A stretch of 64,000 nt of DNA from positions 97,089,700 through 97,153,699 of the forward strand of contig OX638130.1 of the NCBI GenBank assembly GCA_951804985.1, given 5' to 3'. Shown in pieces: positions 1-11,789 of the stretch; within the stretch, counting starts at the first letter, position 1; each line of letters begins with the position of its first letter. The stretch comes from Dryomyza anilis. Lineage: Eukaryota; Arthropoda; Insecta; Diptera; Dryomyzidae. The notes beneath the pieces are model-generated. The model searched no databases. It was not told the origin of the DNA and saw only the letters and a program-made list of their open reading frames with translations. The translations under genes were made by a program, and so were the position numbers.

Positions 1-1570
1 TCTCGCTGCGAACGCGTAAATTTAGTGCCTCAACTAAATTCAAATGCTGCACTGGGGTGACATTTTCCCAGTATTTGATCATTCCATACTTAGTACCAAA
101 TACAATACGCTACAATTTATTTAATCCCAAATAAAGGACGAAGGTCAACAGCACAGACAAACTAAACTCGCCGTTCCGAACGTTGCACGTGTCCGAATGT
201 AGATGAGTTGTATTTGATCTCTGTGTGGTGTGCTGTCCTATCCTGTCCGTTGAGTTTTAACCCCGCTGGTATAAAACTATTAAAATGCCAAATACTATCA
301 GTCGGTAGATTAATCTTCGACAACCTTATCGCAGATGACAATCAGTACTCGCTTCGTTTTACCTCGTTCGTTAAATCTTCTCTCTGTCCATCTATCTGTC
401 TCCTTCTGTTCTTTCTTTCCGACCGTCGGTTTCTCTTTCGCTTTGTGACAGCAATGTCCTTAATGTCCTCTTAAGCACGTTTTTGTATTTTATTGCCATT
501 GTGCTTAAATTATTAACCCGATTTATTTTGTTTTGGCTTCGAATGGGTGTATTTTTGTTTTTCGTATTTCTCTGAAAGGATTCCTGGTTGATTTAACGGG
601 GCGTTGCTTGAGTCAAATGTGTAATTGTTCCATGAGCTCAGGGCCAAAGGATGCCTAATTGATTGTAGTATCTCTCTCAGTCGAGCAGGTGAAACCCTAG
701 TTAATCCCACAAAACGGTGGGATTAGATTTAGAATACTACGTTGTGTGCGTAAATTAAACAGGCAGGCTCTGTTATTATTTTATGCTATACGGCCTACGC
801 ATTTTGCTTTCGATGACTATTTCATGGCTGTTTAGGTCTCAGTGGTCTGCTTGAAAACTAAATGGCGTTTCTAATTTCAAAGTTTAACTTTTGTTTTTAC
901 TTGAAATCAAAAAAAAAAAATCATATATTTCTTGACTAGTCATAAAATCAATGTAACAAAAAAAGAAATAAATAAAAATATTACCAAGCTCAAGTCAGCA
1001 AACGTGTCTGCAGACAAAAGCCAATTGTTGGAGTTTTCACATTTACAGGTTAAAGTTGAGGCACGTTGCCTGTCGCTCACAATTGTGCCACCCCTTGGCA
1101 CCTCCAACTATCGATCGTTTGAATGCGGTTTGATATACATAAAAATCGCATCGTTTTTTTGTTGGTTTTGTTATTTTTTAAATTTATTTCTGTTGTTACA
1201 TCAACCCACGCACCGCAGGGTGCTCAGCATGCGCATTGAACCGCGCGCCAAGTCATTGTGGCTACAATGCGGCGGCGCGATCGACTCACGCGCTTGCTCG
1301 CTGTACATTGTTTAATACGGATTGCCAATTGTGTAACGAACAACAGCAATGTGCGGTGCGTGCGTACGTCGTCTAACTGTTCGGCTGTCAGTCCAGTGGT
1401 TTTATGTTGGTTATTCTAGCTTCCAGAGACTCGGATCAAATTAAGTCTTCTTTCTCCCAAGAATGTTGAGCAATCTTGTAGATCGTACAAACAGATTCGA
1501 CACAAGCGAATTAATTGTAATTGAAGTCAGCCGTGCACAAACTTTTATTCAAACACAGAAATTCTAAAAT
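1..1570. other. Non-coding flank, no gene seen
   Basis: AT-rich single-copy-looking DNA with no supported gene. A frame at 932-1315 (127 codons) opens with TTG, is low-complexity at its 5' end and shows no recognisable domain, so it is not called. The block around 1200-1400 is more GC-rich than its surroundings, with several CpG-containing words; it could hold regulatory sequence, but nothing specific can be named. Confidence 0.5.
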
Positions 1571-1574
1571 AATT

Positions 1575-4500
1575 TTACAAAAAAAAAAATATTTCAAAAA
1601 TTCAATTATTCAATAAAAAAAAATTCAAAATTTTACTAAAAATTAAAATTTTTACTTAAGTTCAAATTATCACGAAAAACTCCATTTATCAAAAAAAATC
1701 ATAAAAATTAAATTTTTAACTTAAAATTCAAATTTTCAATAAAAATTAAAATTTTCAGAAAAAAAAAACAAATTTTCACTAAAAGTTTTCACTAAAAGAA
1801 TTTTTAGTAGAAAATACAATTTTTAGTGTAAATTTGATTTTTTAGTGTAAAATATTTCTCAGTGAAAAATGTATTTTTCATTCAAATTTTTATTTTTCAC
1901 CGAAAATTAAATTTTTCACTAAAAATTAAAATTTTCACTGAAAAATACATTTTTCACTGAGAAATATTTTACACTAAAAAATCAAATTTACACTAAAAAT
2001 TGTATTTTCTACTAAAAATTCAATTTTCCACTAAAAATCAAAATTTTCACTAGAAATTTAGTTTTTCACAAAAAAAAAATCCATTTTCATCATTTACTAG
2101 AAAAAATGTTTCCCTACAAATTAAATTTTTCACATTAATCACTTTAAAAATGTTCACTAAAAATTCAAATTTTCAATAAAATTCGAAGTTTCACTAGAAA
2201 TTAAATTTTTACTAAAAATTCCTATTTTACCTAAAAAAAAAAAATTTTGTCTAAAAATTCCATTTTTCACATAAAATTCAAAAATTTAAATTTTCTCTAA
2301 AAATTCAAATTTTCAATAAAAACTAAAATTTTTACTATAAATTCAAATTTTCACTATAAATTAAAATTTTCTCAAAAAAAAACAATTTTTCACTTTAATT
2401 TAATTTCACTAAAAAGTCAATTTTTCACTCAAATTTAAAGTTTTCACTAAAAATTAAAATGTTCACTGAAAAAGTAATTTTTCACTGAAAAAGTAATTTT
2501 TCACTAAAAATTCATTTTTCACTAAAAATTCATTTTTTCACTAAAAATTCAATTTTCTTCTTTTCACTAAAAACAAACATTTTTCACTTTAAATCATATT
2601 TTCACTAAAAATTAAATTATTCACTAAAATTCTATTTTTCACTTAAAATTCAATTTTTCACTAAAAATTCAATTTTTCACTAAAAATTCATTTTTTCACT
2701 AAAAATTCATTTTTTCACTAAAAATTCAATTTTTCACTAAAAATTCAATTTTTCACTAAAAATTCAATTTTTCACTAAAAATTCAATTTTTCACTAGAAA
2801 ATTCAATTTTTCACTAAAAATTCAATTTTTCACTAAAAATTCAATTTTTCACTAAAAATTCAATTTTTCACTAAAAATTCAATTTTTCACTAAAAATTCA
2901 ATTTTTCACTAAAAATTCAATTTTTCACTAAAAATTCAATTTTTCACTAAAAATTCAATTTTTTACTAAAAATTCAATTTTTCACTAAAAATTCAATTTT
3001 TCACTAAAAATTCAATTTTTCACTAAAAATTCAATTTTTCACTAAAAATTCAATTTTTCACTAAAAATTCAATTTTTCACTAAAAATTCAATTTTTCACT
3101 AAAAATTCAATTTTTCACTAAAAATTCAATTTTTCACTAAAAATTCAATTTGTCACTAAAAATTCAATTTGTCACTAAAAATTCAATTTTTCACTAAAAA
3201 TTCAATTTGTCACTAAAAATTCAATTTGTCACTAAAAATTCAATTTGTCACTAAAAATTCAATTTTTCACAAAAATTCAATTTTTCACTAAAAATTCAAT
3301 TTTTCACTATAAATTCAATTTTTCACTAAAAATTCAAATTTTCACTAAAAATTCAATTTTTCACTATAAATTCAATTTTTCACTATAAATTCAATTTTTC
3401 ACTAAAAATTCAATTTTTCACTAAAAATTCAATTTTTCACTAAAAATTCAATTTTTCACTAAAAATTCAATTTTTCACTAAAAATTCAATTTTTCACTAA
3501 AAATTCAATTTTTCACTAAAAATTAAAATTTTCACTCAAAATTCACTAAAAATTCAATTTTTCACTAGAAAATTCAATTTTTCACTAAAAATTCAATTTT
3601 TCACTAAAAATTCAATTTTTCACTAAAAATTCAATTTTTCACTAAAAATTCAATTTTTCACTAAAAATTCAATTTTTCACTAAAAATTCAATTTTTCACT
3701 AAAAATTCAAATTTTCACTAAAAATTCAATTTTTCACTATAAATTCAATTTTTCACTATAAATTCAATTTTTCACTAAAAATTCAAATTTTCAATAAAAA
3801 TTCAAATTTTCACTCAAAATTCACTAAAAATTCAATTTTTCACTAGAAAATTCAATTTTTCACTAAAAATTCAATTTTTCACTAAAAATTCAATTTTTCA
3901 CTAAAAATTCAATTTTTCACTAAAAATTCAATTTTTCACTAAAAATTCAATTTTTCACTAAAAATTAAATTTTTCACTAAAAATTCAATTTTTCACTAAA
4001 AATTAAAATTTTCACTCAAAATTCACTAAAAATTCAATTTTTCACTAGAAAATTCAATTTTTCACTAAAAATTCAATTTTTCACTAAAAATTCAATTTTT
4101 CACTAAAAATTCAATTTTTCACTAAAAATTCAATTTTTCACTAAAAATTCAATTTTTCACTAAAAATTCAATTTTTCACTAAAAATTCAATTTTTCACTA
4201 AAAATTCAATTTTTCACTAAAAATTCAATTTTTCACTAAAAATTCAATTTTTCACTAAAAATTCAATTTTTCACTAAAAATTCAATTTGTCACTAAAAAT
4301 TCAATTTTTCACTAAAAATTCAATTTGTCACTAAAAATTCAATTTGTCACTAAAAATTCAATTTGTCACTAAAAATTCAATTTTTCACTAAAAATTCAAT
4401 TTTTCACTAAAAATTCAATTTTTCACTAAAAATTAAATTTTTCACTAAAAATTCATTTTTTCACTAAAAATTCAATTTTCTTCTTTTCACTAAAAACAAA

Positions 4501-5990
4501 CTTTTTTCACTTTAAATCATATTTTCACTAAAAATTAAATTATTCACTAAAATTCTATTTTTCACTTAAAATTCAATTTTTCACTAAAAATTCAATTTTT
4601 CACTAAAAATTCAATTTTTCACTAGAAAATTCAATTTTTCACTAAAAATTCAATTTTTCACTAAAAATTCAATTTTTCACTAAAAATTCAATTTTTCACT
4701 AAAAATTCAATTTTTCACTAAAAATTCAATTTTTCACTAAAAATTCAATTTTTCACTAAAAATTCAATTTTTCACTAAAAATTCAATTTTTCACTAAAAA
4801 TTCAATTTTTCACTAAAAATTCAATTTTTCACTAAAAATTCAATTTTTCACTAAAAATTCAATTTTTCACTAAAAATTCAATTTTTCACTAAAAATTCAA
4901 TTTTTCACTAAAAATTCAATTTTTCACTAAAAATTCAATTTGTCACTAAAAATTCAATTTTTCACTAAAAATTCAATTTGTCACTAAAAATTCAATTTGT
5001 CACTAAAAATTCAATTTGTCACTAAAAATTCAATTTTTCACTAAAAATTCAATTTTTCACTAAAAATTCAATTTTTCACTAAAAATTCAATTTTTCACTA
5101 AAAATTCAATTTTTCACTAAAAATTCAATTTTTCACTAAAAATTCAAATTTTCACTAAAAATTCAATTTTTCACTATAAATTCAATTTTTCACTAAAAAT
5201 TCAAATTTTCAATAAAAATTCAAATTTTCACTCAAAATTCACTAAAAATTCAATTTTTCACTAGAAAATTCAATTTTTCACTAAAAATTCAATTTTTCAC
5301 TAAAAATTCAATTTTTCACTATAAATTCAATTTTTCACTAAAAATTAAAATTTTCACTCAAAATTCACTAAAAATTCAATTTTTCACTAGAAAATTCAAT
5401 TTTTCACTAAAAATTCAATTTTTCACTAAAAATTCAATTTTTCACTAAAAATTCAATTTTTCACTAAAAATTCAATTTTTCACTAAAAATTCAATTTTTC
5501 ACTAAAAATTCAATTTTTCACTAAAAATTCAATTTTTCACTAAAAATTCAATTTTTCACTAAAAATTCAATTTTTCACTAAAAATTCAATTTGTCACTAA
5601 AAATTCAATTTTTCACTAAAAATTCAATTTGTCACTAAAAATTCAATTTGTCACTAAAAATTCAATTTGTCACTAAAAATTTAATTTTTCACTAAAAATT
5701 CAATTTTTCACTAAAAATTCAATTTTTCACTAAAAATTCAATTTTTCACTAAAAATTCAATTTTTCACTAAAAATTCAATTTTTCACTAAAAATGCAATT
5801 TTTTTCCTTGTCATTGAAAACTAAAATTTTTCACTTAAAATCAATTTTTCACTAAAAATTCAATTTTTTACTAAAAAAAAAATACAATTTTTAATTTTTT
5901 GCTGAAAAATATTTTTTTTTTTTGGAAATTCAATTTTTCACTAATAATCAAATTTTACGTAAAATTATATTTTCCCAAAAAAAAAAAGAA
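1575..5990. repeat. 19-bp minisatellite array, about 4.4 kb
   Basis: The dominant unit is CACTAAAAATTCAATTTTT (19 bp), nearly perfect from about 2640 to 5800 and increasingly degenerate toward both ends. About 170 units fit in the homogeneous part. Units differ at marker positions: a T-to-G variant (TTTGTCAC), a CTAGAAAATTC variant, CTATAAATTC, and a shortened CTCAAAATTCACTAAAAA unit. These markers recur in the same order, which shows block duplication (see findings). The array is A+T rich and has no coding potential. It could be satellite-like DNA expanded by unequal exchange or replication slippage. Confidence 0.95.
1798..2021. repeat. 83-bp perfect inverted repeat with 58-bp spacer
   Basis: Bases 1798-1880 are the exact reverse complement of 1939-2021; I compared them base by base without finding a mismatch. 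The arms contain diverged minisatellite words (TTTTAGTG on the left, CACTAAAA on the right), so repeat orientation flips here. The spacer 1881-1938 does not continue the symmetry. A transcript through it would form an 83-bp duplex hairpin. Confidence 0.9.
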
Positions 5991-6147
5991 TTTCGACTAA
6001 AAATTCAATAAATTCGCTTATCTTTGTTTAAAAAAAAATAATTTGGACGTTGTCAATCTCATAATCAAGGAACAAAAAGGTAAATCATAACTTATGTAAA
6101 ATTAATATTTGATCTGTTGTTAATTGTTAAACTTTTGCAAATTTCAG

Positions 6148-6222
6148 GAACCTTTTGAGTACTATCGGCGAAAAGATTCAGTAAAAACAAAAAAGGCAAA
6201 AAGCAGTTTTTCTAATTCTACG
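6148..6222 (+). CDS. Candidate isolated internal coding exon (25 codons)
   Basis: The 75-bp segment is preceded by a T-rich stretch ending GCAAATTTCAG and followed by a consensus donor GTAAGTGG. Only one frame is open; the other two hit TAA or TGA inside the segment. The open frame starts EPFEYYRRKDSV and continues with a Lys-rich stretch, then Ser and Asn: hydrophilic and basic, like a cytoplasmic linker. Its length is divisible by three, so it could be a phase-0 cassette exon. It lies just right of the 19-bp array, 36 kb upstream of the promoter at 42.5 kb, so it would belong to another gene or to an unseen upstream transcript. I do not recognise the family. A chance pairing of good splice sites remains possible. 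Confidence 0.4.
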
Positions 6223-8614
6223 GTAAGTGGTTTTAATGTTATATTTATAATTCTACCATTATTATATCGGCATAGATGTATATTATACATTTCCAATTCT
6301 ATAATATTTACAAAATTCCAATCTTTTTAAATTCACTTGATAATTTTCTTTTTGTATAAACTTTATCCTTCAAAATTGAGAGACGTATTTATTTTATATA
6401 CAGAACATAAATTAAGTACAGCATAAGTCAGTATGGTTACAAAATAATATATCTATTTAGCTGCAGCTGCAGTAATTGGCAATCGCTGCTGCTCTTCGCA
6501 TCATGATTACCAAACAAATACCTAATCATTCTTGATCACAAATCCCGCTGTTTGCTGCCTCTTCTTTTGTAGAGTTTTTGGTAGAGTGTTGCAGCATCAC
6601 CCATGGTATTTATAGACACAGCAGTAGGTCACTCAAGTGTTCCCCCTTCACCCAACTGAATCATCATTATCATCATGAGTATCATTGCGCTTACAAAAAG
6701 CTCTGACAATAGAGAATTTCCTACGCCTTTTTAACGAGGTGCTGACCCAAACTACCGTCTGACGGTTGCCTCAATAACAGCGCCATTCTATGTTTAAATT
6801 AACCAATCAATCGTCGTATAATGTCTGAGAAATGTTTAACAAAAGAATTAAAATAATATATTAAATTGAACTGATACGGGGCGGGTTTTCTTGGCCGGTT
6901 AGAAAAATATTTGATTTTTCAAATTAAAAATATACCATAATTTGTGAATTTCGTTTCATTTGTGTACCAATCGTTTTTACATTTTGAATGTAGTTTTTCC
7001 TTAAGTATATTGTACCAAAATTGTATATGGTTTTGTTGGCTATTTCTAATCACAAAATACAAAACCAAAAAGGCGAATTCGAAAAATTGAAAATGTTGTC
7101 ATGCCAAATGGGCAAATCTTTTCGTTTTTTTTGCCATAACTTTTTATTGGTATAAGATCGATCATCATCATTATTTTAAAATTTTTATTATTTGCAAGAA
7201 AAAGATTTGGCAAATTATTTTTAAATAATGATGCCAATCGATAGGTGCTTTGAAAACAAACAATAAATGCCTTTACATCATTATTTTATCTTGCATCATC
7301 TTTATCTTTGCCAAGTTTAACATTTTGTTTCGATTATCAGTCTTATTTTCAGTGCTAGTTGAACTTAGTTTGTAAGTTAAACTTGGTTTAAATCAGCATC
7401 CATTGTTTAATTGAGTTTTTGTCTTAATCTGTGTTCATTCTAAACATTCACTGAAGAAACTGGTAACAGAGTTAATATCCGTTTAATTTAAAGATAACAT
7501 TAATTAAACGGAGTTTAAACTAGCATAGAATACGCTGTGTAACATGTTTCAGCTCATTTCGCCCCTGTAACTGGTCGAACATCCTACATCATCAACTGAT
7601 TCTTATTCTTCTGCTATACCGCTTCAATTGCCTTGGCCTTGGCTTTAGGTCAAACTTTGCTTTGAAGCCACAATTGAATTTCCATTCCAAACGTTATGTA
7701 GTATTTATTGAACTAAAAAAACACACACAAATTCATCATATCAAATGCATCGCCAATGAATGGGTGTGGCCGGCATTGCGGGTTATGATGTTAATGAAGC
7801 CAGAACCAGTAACAGCACCACCAGTCGAAGATACTGTAAGCCGTATAGAGTTAAATTTAATGTTGAGTATGGTGGTATCCAGCGGTGCCAACCAAATTCG
7901 AACGTCGTATTCAAGAAAATCATATGCGCTCGCAGCTGTGCGCCAAAACAAATAAGCAATTTGTACCCCGGTACTGCAAAAAGTGAATTCTTGGGCGAGG
8001 TGCTCCAAACCTTAAAATGTCTCCCCCCCGACCACTTGACAATAACTATTATTATCAGTTGTAACATATGTGTGATGATGAAGTAAGTGACAGTTTTTGC
8101 GGTTGCCCGAGTAATGAGCTGTCTTAAGTAAGTGGAACATCACTATTTATTAATGAGGTTAATAGAGTCCGCAAAGCATTTTAAATTAAGCATAAGTCTG
8201 AGGCTGTCAGTCAGCATAAAATTTTGATATTGAAGATGACAGCTATAATTTCATGGTATTCATTGCATGTTTAAGATATTAGTCGAAAATATTTTTAATT
8301 ATGAAGTACAAAAAAAAATACCAGTTTGTTATTAATTAACTTTGAGATTTAACACAATTTTTTTAATATATCTTATTTTATAATTTATTATCTTAATTTA
8401 AAGACATATTTTTCGTTAAAGCAAAACAATTCAATTATTTTAAAACACCTTGAAAACCACATTAAGGTTAGACACAGTATGAAGATTGTGCATTTCATTA
8501 ATATGGCTCTCATTTTACTACAAAATTAAGAAAAATGTATTTAAATTACATGTATCTCAATAATAACATTTTATTTCATTATTGAAGCTTCATGCAGGTA
8601 TTGCTTGAAAATTG
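6223..8614. other. Non-coding spacer with one coding-like block
   Basis: Mostly AT-rich, no gene assigned. A block at about 7690-8060 has higher GC and is open in several frames on both strands (for example 7760-8086 plus and 7736-8008 minus). That is more consistent with base composition than with a gene, and no domain was recognised. Around 6460-6700 there is a more complex stretch with CAGCTGCAGCTGCAG-like words, possibly regulatory. Confidence 0.4.
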
Positions 8615-8616
8615 TA

Positions 8617-9040
8617 CACACAAAAAAAAAATCACCAACAACCAGTATTCATCATATTGATGATTTTATTCATTGAACTAAAATCGTATTTTTTAATGTT
8701 TTTCACTTTCAATATTTTTTATAACATTAAATTTTAAACAAAAATGTGTCTACATTTACACATTCTTAATGATATTTATATTAATATGAGTTGATGAACA
8801 AAACTCATCAATATGATGTAAGTTATTCATTAATATTATGAAATAGGGTCTTCGCATAATTAGCAATTAAATATTATAACTCGTATAAGAATTATAAATA
8901 CAGAAATGTGTAAATAGAGACATATTTGTGTTTGAAATTTGATGTTAAAAAAAATATTTTAAAAATACGATTTTAATTCAATTCATCAATATGATGAATC
9001 CAGGTAGTTGGTGATAATTTTGGTGAAATTTTTTTGTGTG
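8617..9040. mobile_element. MITE family A, copy 1 (424 bp, TA-flanked)
   Basis: The element begins CACACAAAAAAA and ends TTTTTTTGTGTG, with TA on each side (8615-8616 and 9041-9042). The terminal inverted repeats extend at least about 80 bp: TCACCAACAACC and CATCATATTGATGA on the left mirror TCATCAATATGATGA and GTAGTTGGTGA on the right, and TACGATTTT mirrors AAAATCGTA. It has no ORF. TA duplication and long terminal inverted repeats suggest a non-autonomous Tc1/mariner-type element. A second copy lies at 15476-15837. Confidence 0.85.
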
Positions 9041-9042
9041 TA

Positions 9043-9924
9043 GTGTTTGGATTAGAAGCCACCATTACAAATTCTTCTCAAACTAAATTCATCCCCCTCT
9101 GTCACGTTTTTTTTTAAATTTATTATTTAAAATTAATATTTAAAGTCTATCAGACATTTTTTAAATTATCCCCTTTGTAAAATTATCCAGGCATTGCCAG
9201 TAGAAGCACTTATATAACAACTTCTAAGCATTTCCAATACACGTTTTGCCCTCACTAAAGTTATAGTACTTCCAATACACCTTCTAGGGAATAAGCGCCA
9301 ATCGATTTGGTGACTATTTCTACTTTTTTTTATACAATAGCGAAACGCTGCCAGCACACCTTCCATGGAATGCTAACAGTAATGAGTTAAACTATGTTTT
9401 AAGATTTGCTGAGAGCCGCGTTGAGTCACGATTTGATCGAAATTAAAATACTTGAGATCAAAAAATTAACAAGTCTTCCCCCTACGAATAATTTCCTTAT
9501 CTTTATCCTTACCTTTTATATTTATCTTTACCGGACTATTTATCTCCGGATAATGTTTCCTCGAAATAATTTTCGAAAAAAAAAACAATTCATCTCGGAC
9601 AATTCTTTCCCAGACAATTTTTTTCCCGTATAATTATTTCTTGATACAATTTTGACCTTTTTCAGAAAAGGAAATTTTTTTTTTGTGGTCAGTTTTAGTG
9701 TGGTAAGTTTTCGAATGGTGTATAACTCGTAATGCCACGACCAGAAGAATGCAAGAAGTATGTTGTATGGAAGGTATGTAGGTATTGTATGGAGAAAGTC
9801 TTATTTTCATTTGAGTTCATAGTATTTTTTGTTTGTACAAAAAACGATTCAACAATTTTTCTAATAAAAATTAAAACATTTTCTCTATATCAAAGAAAAA
9901 AAAAATGGTTGAATTTCGGTCTTT
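9043..9924. other. AT-rich spacer, no feature recognised
   Basis: No gene or clear repeat family is visible. Short frames at 9406-9633 and 9732-9926 are driven by low complexity. TTTTTCAG at about 9658 and GGTAAGTT at about 9702 resemble splice sites, but the 37-bp segment between them is mostly poly-T and not exon-like. Confidence 0.4.
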
Positions 9925-10195
9925 AAATCATGATTCATGGTATTGAAAAATGATTCATAATATTGTTAACTATAAAACATTAATCTTAGGAATTCATTAT
10001 CAATTTGATAAACGATCGAAAAAGTATTCTTCAATATGATTAAGTGTATGAGAAGAATATTAATGAACAAATACATAAATACCACATATATGTACATCAT
10101 ATCGAAGAATGTTGTTCATCAAACCAAATTTCAATCAATATATTTTTTGTTCATTTTTTGCTAAAGTTCTCAGTTCTCAAGTAGTTCTTGTTTAT
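9925..10195 (-). mobile_element. MITE family B fragment
   Basis: The sequence matches, in reverse orientation, the 3' part of the family-B elements at 15952-16943 and 25347-27098. Shared words include ATTCATAATATTG, AAAAAGTATTCTTCAATATGA and CTCAGTTCTCAAGTAGTTCTTG. Both termini are degraded or missing. No coding potential. Confidence 0.75.
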
Positions 10196-10489
10196 TATCT
10201 ACTATATATATGCGAATCGAATAAAATTTTGACACAATATGTTTATTGGATCTGGGCAGAATATAGGCTATATATTGGTGAGATTGGAGGACTGGGCAAG
10301 ACACCTCCCATACAACCCATAGCAAATTTAATGAAATTATGGACAGCATTATATTTATCCATTCTAACCAGTTTAGTGGAAAGTGGGCTGTATTGGACCA
10401 ATGGGCGTGGTACACCCCATAGAAGGTAAATTTTCAAGATGGTGTATGTCGACAGTTATTACAATGATATCAAGATATTTCACACTAGG

Positions 10490-10645
10490 GTATACCTAAC
10501 ACTGAAATTTACCACACTCAAATTCAGCACACCGAAACTCACCATACTAAAACTCACCAGATTAAAACTCACCACATTAAAACCCACCACATTAAAACTC
10601 ACCACATTAGAACTCACCACACTAAAACTCACCACACTAAAACTT
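10490..10645. repeat. 15-bp tandem repeat, about 10 units
   Basis: Units of the form TTAAAACTCACCACA are repeated head to tail with a few substitutions. Because the period is a multiple of three, a plus-strand frame stays open through it and reads as a 5-residue repeat (LKLTT). This is a repeat artefact, not a protein gene. Confidence 0.85.
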
Positions 10646-10717
10646 CTAAATAAAAGAATTCTACCGGGCAGAACTAGGAAGAATTGTCTTTGAGAAAAGT
10701 TGTTTTGGCTGAGAATT

Positions 10718-11350
10718 ATTATACCCTACACTAAGAGTGAAAGGGTATATTCAGTTTGGTACGCCGTTTGTAACACCCAGAAGGAAGCATCTCCGGTATG
10801 GAAAAGTATATATATTCTTGATCAGCATGACCTCCTGAGTCGATTTAGCGATGTCCGTCTGTCTGTCCGTCTGTTGAAATCCCTACTTCTTTTAAAATTG
10901 AAGAGCTAGATAAATGAAACTTATAACTTAGATTACTAATATACCTACGCTGTATGTGCGAAATCGGTCCATTGGCGAGATCGGTCCATTGTGACCTATG
11001 ATCCGACCACTTATGTTCAAATACCTCATATAAAATGTACATAAAAAGATCAATTTTTATGTATACGTGCTTAGGTAAACTTTTTTGGTCAAATATATAT
11101 TGACATCATGCTCAAATACATGATAATAATGTTTTCCGGCGAAAAGACTTGTGGTTCACAAAAAAAAAAATCGAAATTCTGTACACCTACCCATTTGTAA
11201 ATATGGGTATCAAATGAATGGAAATTCTTCAGCGATTGAATGTTTGTAGTTATTTTCAGGATTCGTATACCCTGGTGACCTATATATCACTTTGAATGGT
11301 AACCACACATATGTGTAGGGTATTTATAGTCGGCTTAGACCGACTATAAT
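10718..11350 (+). mobile_element. Decayed dispersed fly repeat with hairpin ends
   Basis: The left end has TATACCCT (10720-10727) facing AGGGTATA (10742-10749). It is followed by TTTGTAACACCCAGAAGGAAG, TTGATCAGCATGACC, GAGTCGATTTAGC and ATGTCCGTCTGTCTG, in the order typical of a common dispersed repeat of schizophoran flies that starts with TATACCCT and carries GTAACACC and GTCCGTCTG. The right end has AGGGTATTTATAG and a 9-bp-arm hairpin TATAGTCGG/CCGACTATA (11325-11348). GAAATCGGTCCATT and GAGATCGGTCCATT form a short internal repeat near 10960-10990. No intact ORF. Class is uncertain. Confidence 0.65.
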
Positions 11351-11723
11351 TTTGATAATCCTAACTATCATAATTACACCTACTTTAAAATTTCCCATGT
11401 GATCTAACCTTCCCAACTGGTTTTTGTTTTGGTTACTACATTTATAACACCAATCAAAAACGTCCACAGCGAAGCATGGGTCGCGGCTAGTTTCTTATAA
11501 AAAGGGTGAAAACGAAATAATTTTTACATTTTCTTTTATTCATAAGTTAAAAACTTATCACGGTAAAAGAAAAAATTATATCACAAATGAAGAAAAATAC
11601 TCCATAGTTTTTAAAAATTATTAAAAATTTATATTTCTGAATGAGATAGGACAAATTTTCGTATTTTAGTCTTTCAGCACACCATCAGCCGTTGGACACC
11701 ATTTCTTGTAACATTTTTGATAA

Positions 11724-11775
11724 TTGCGTTGGACTGCGAGCCGAAAGGTCCCCGGTTCCAGCCTGGACTGGACTA
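11724..11775 (+). mobile_element. tRNA-like SINE head fragment (SINE-1)
   Basis: The sequence GCGTTGGACTGCGAGCCGAA with CCCCGGTTCCAGCCTGGACTGG matches the tRNA-like head of the SINE-1 copies at 26618, 28802 and 22593. The box B equivalent is GGTTCCAGCC. Only about 50 bp survive; the body is absent and AT-rich low-complexity DNA follows. Confidence 0.7.
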
Positions 11776-11789
11776 AATATCGAAAGATT

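Noticed and set aside
932..1315. 127-codon plus-strand frame
   Set aside because: Starts with TTG, A-rich 5' part, no recognisable domain.
1575..5990. CRISPR-like array of short repeats
   Set aside because: Units are directly adjacent with no unique spacers, and the context is eukaryotic.
7662..8086. Four overlapping frames on both strands
   Set aside because: Simultaneous openness in several frames points to base composition; no family recognised.
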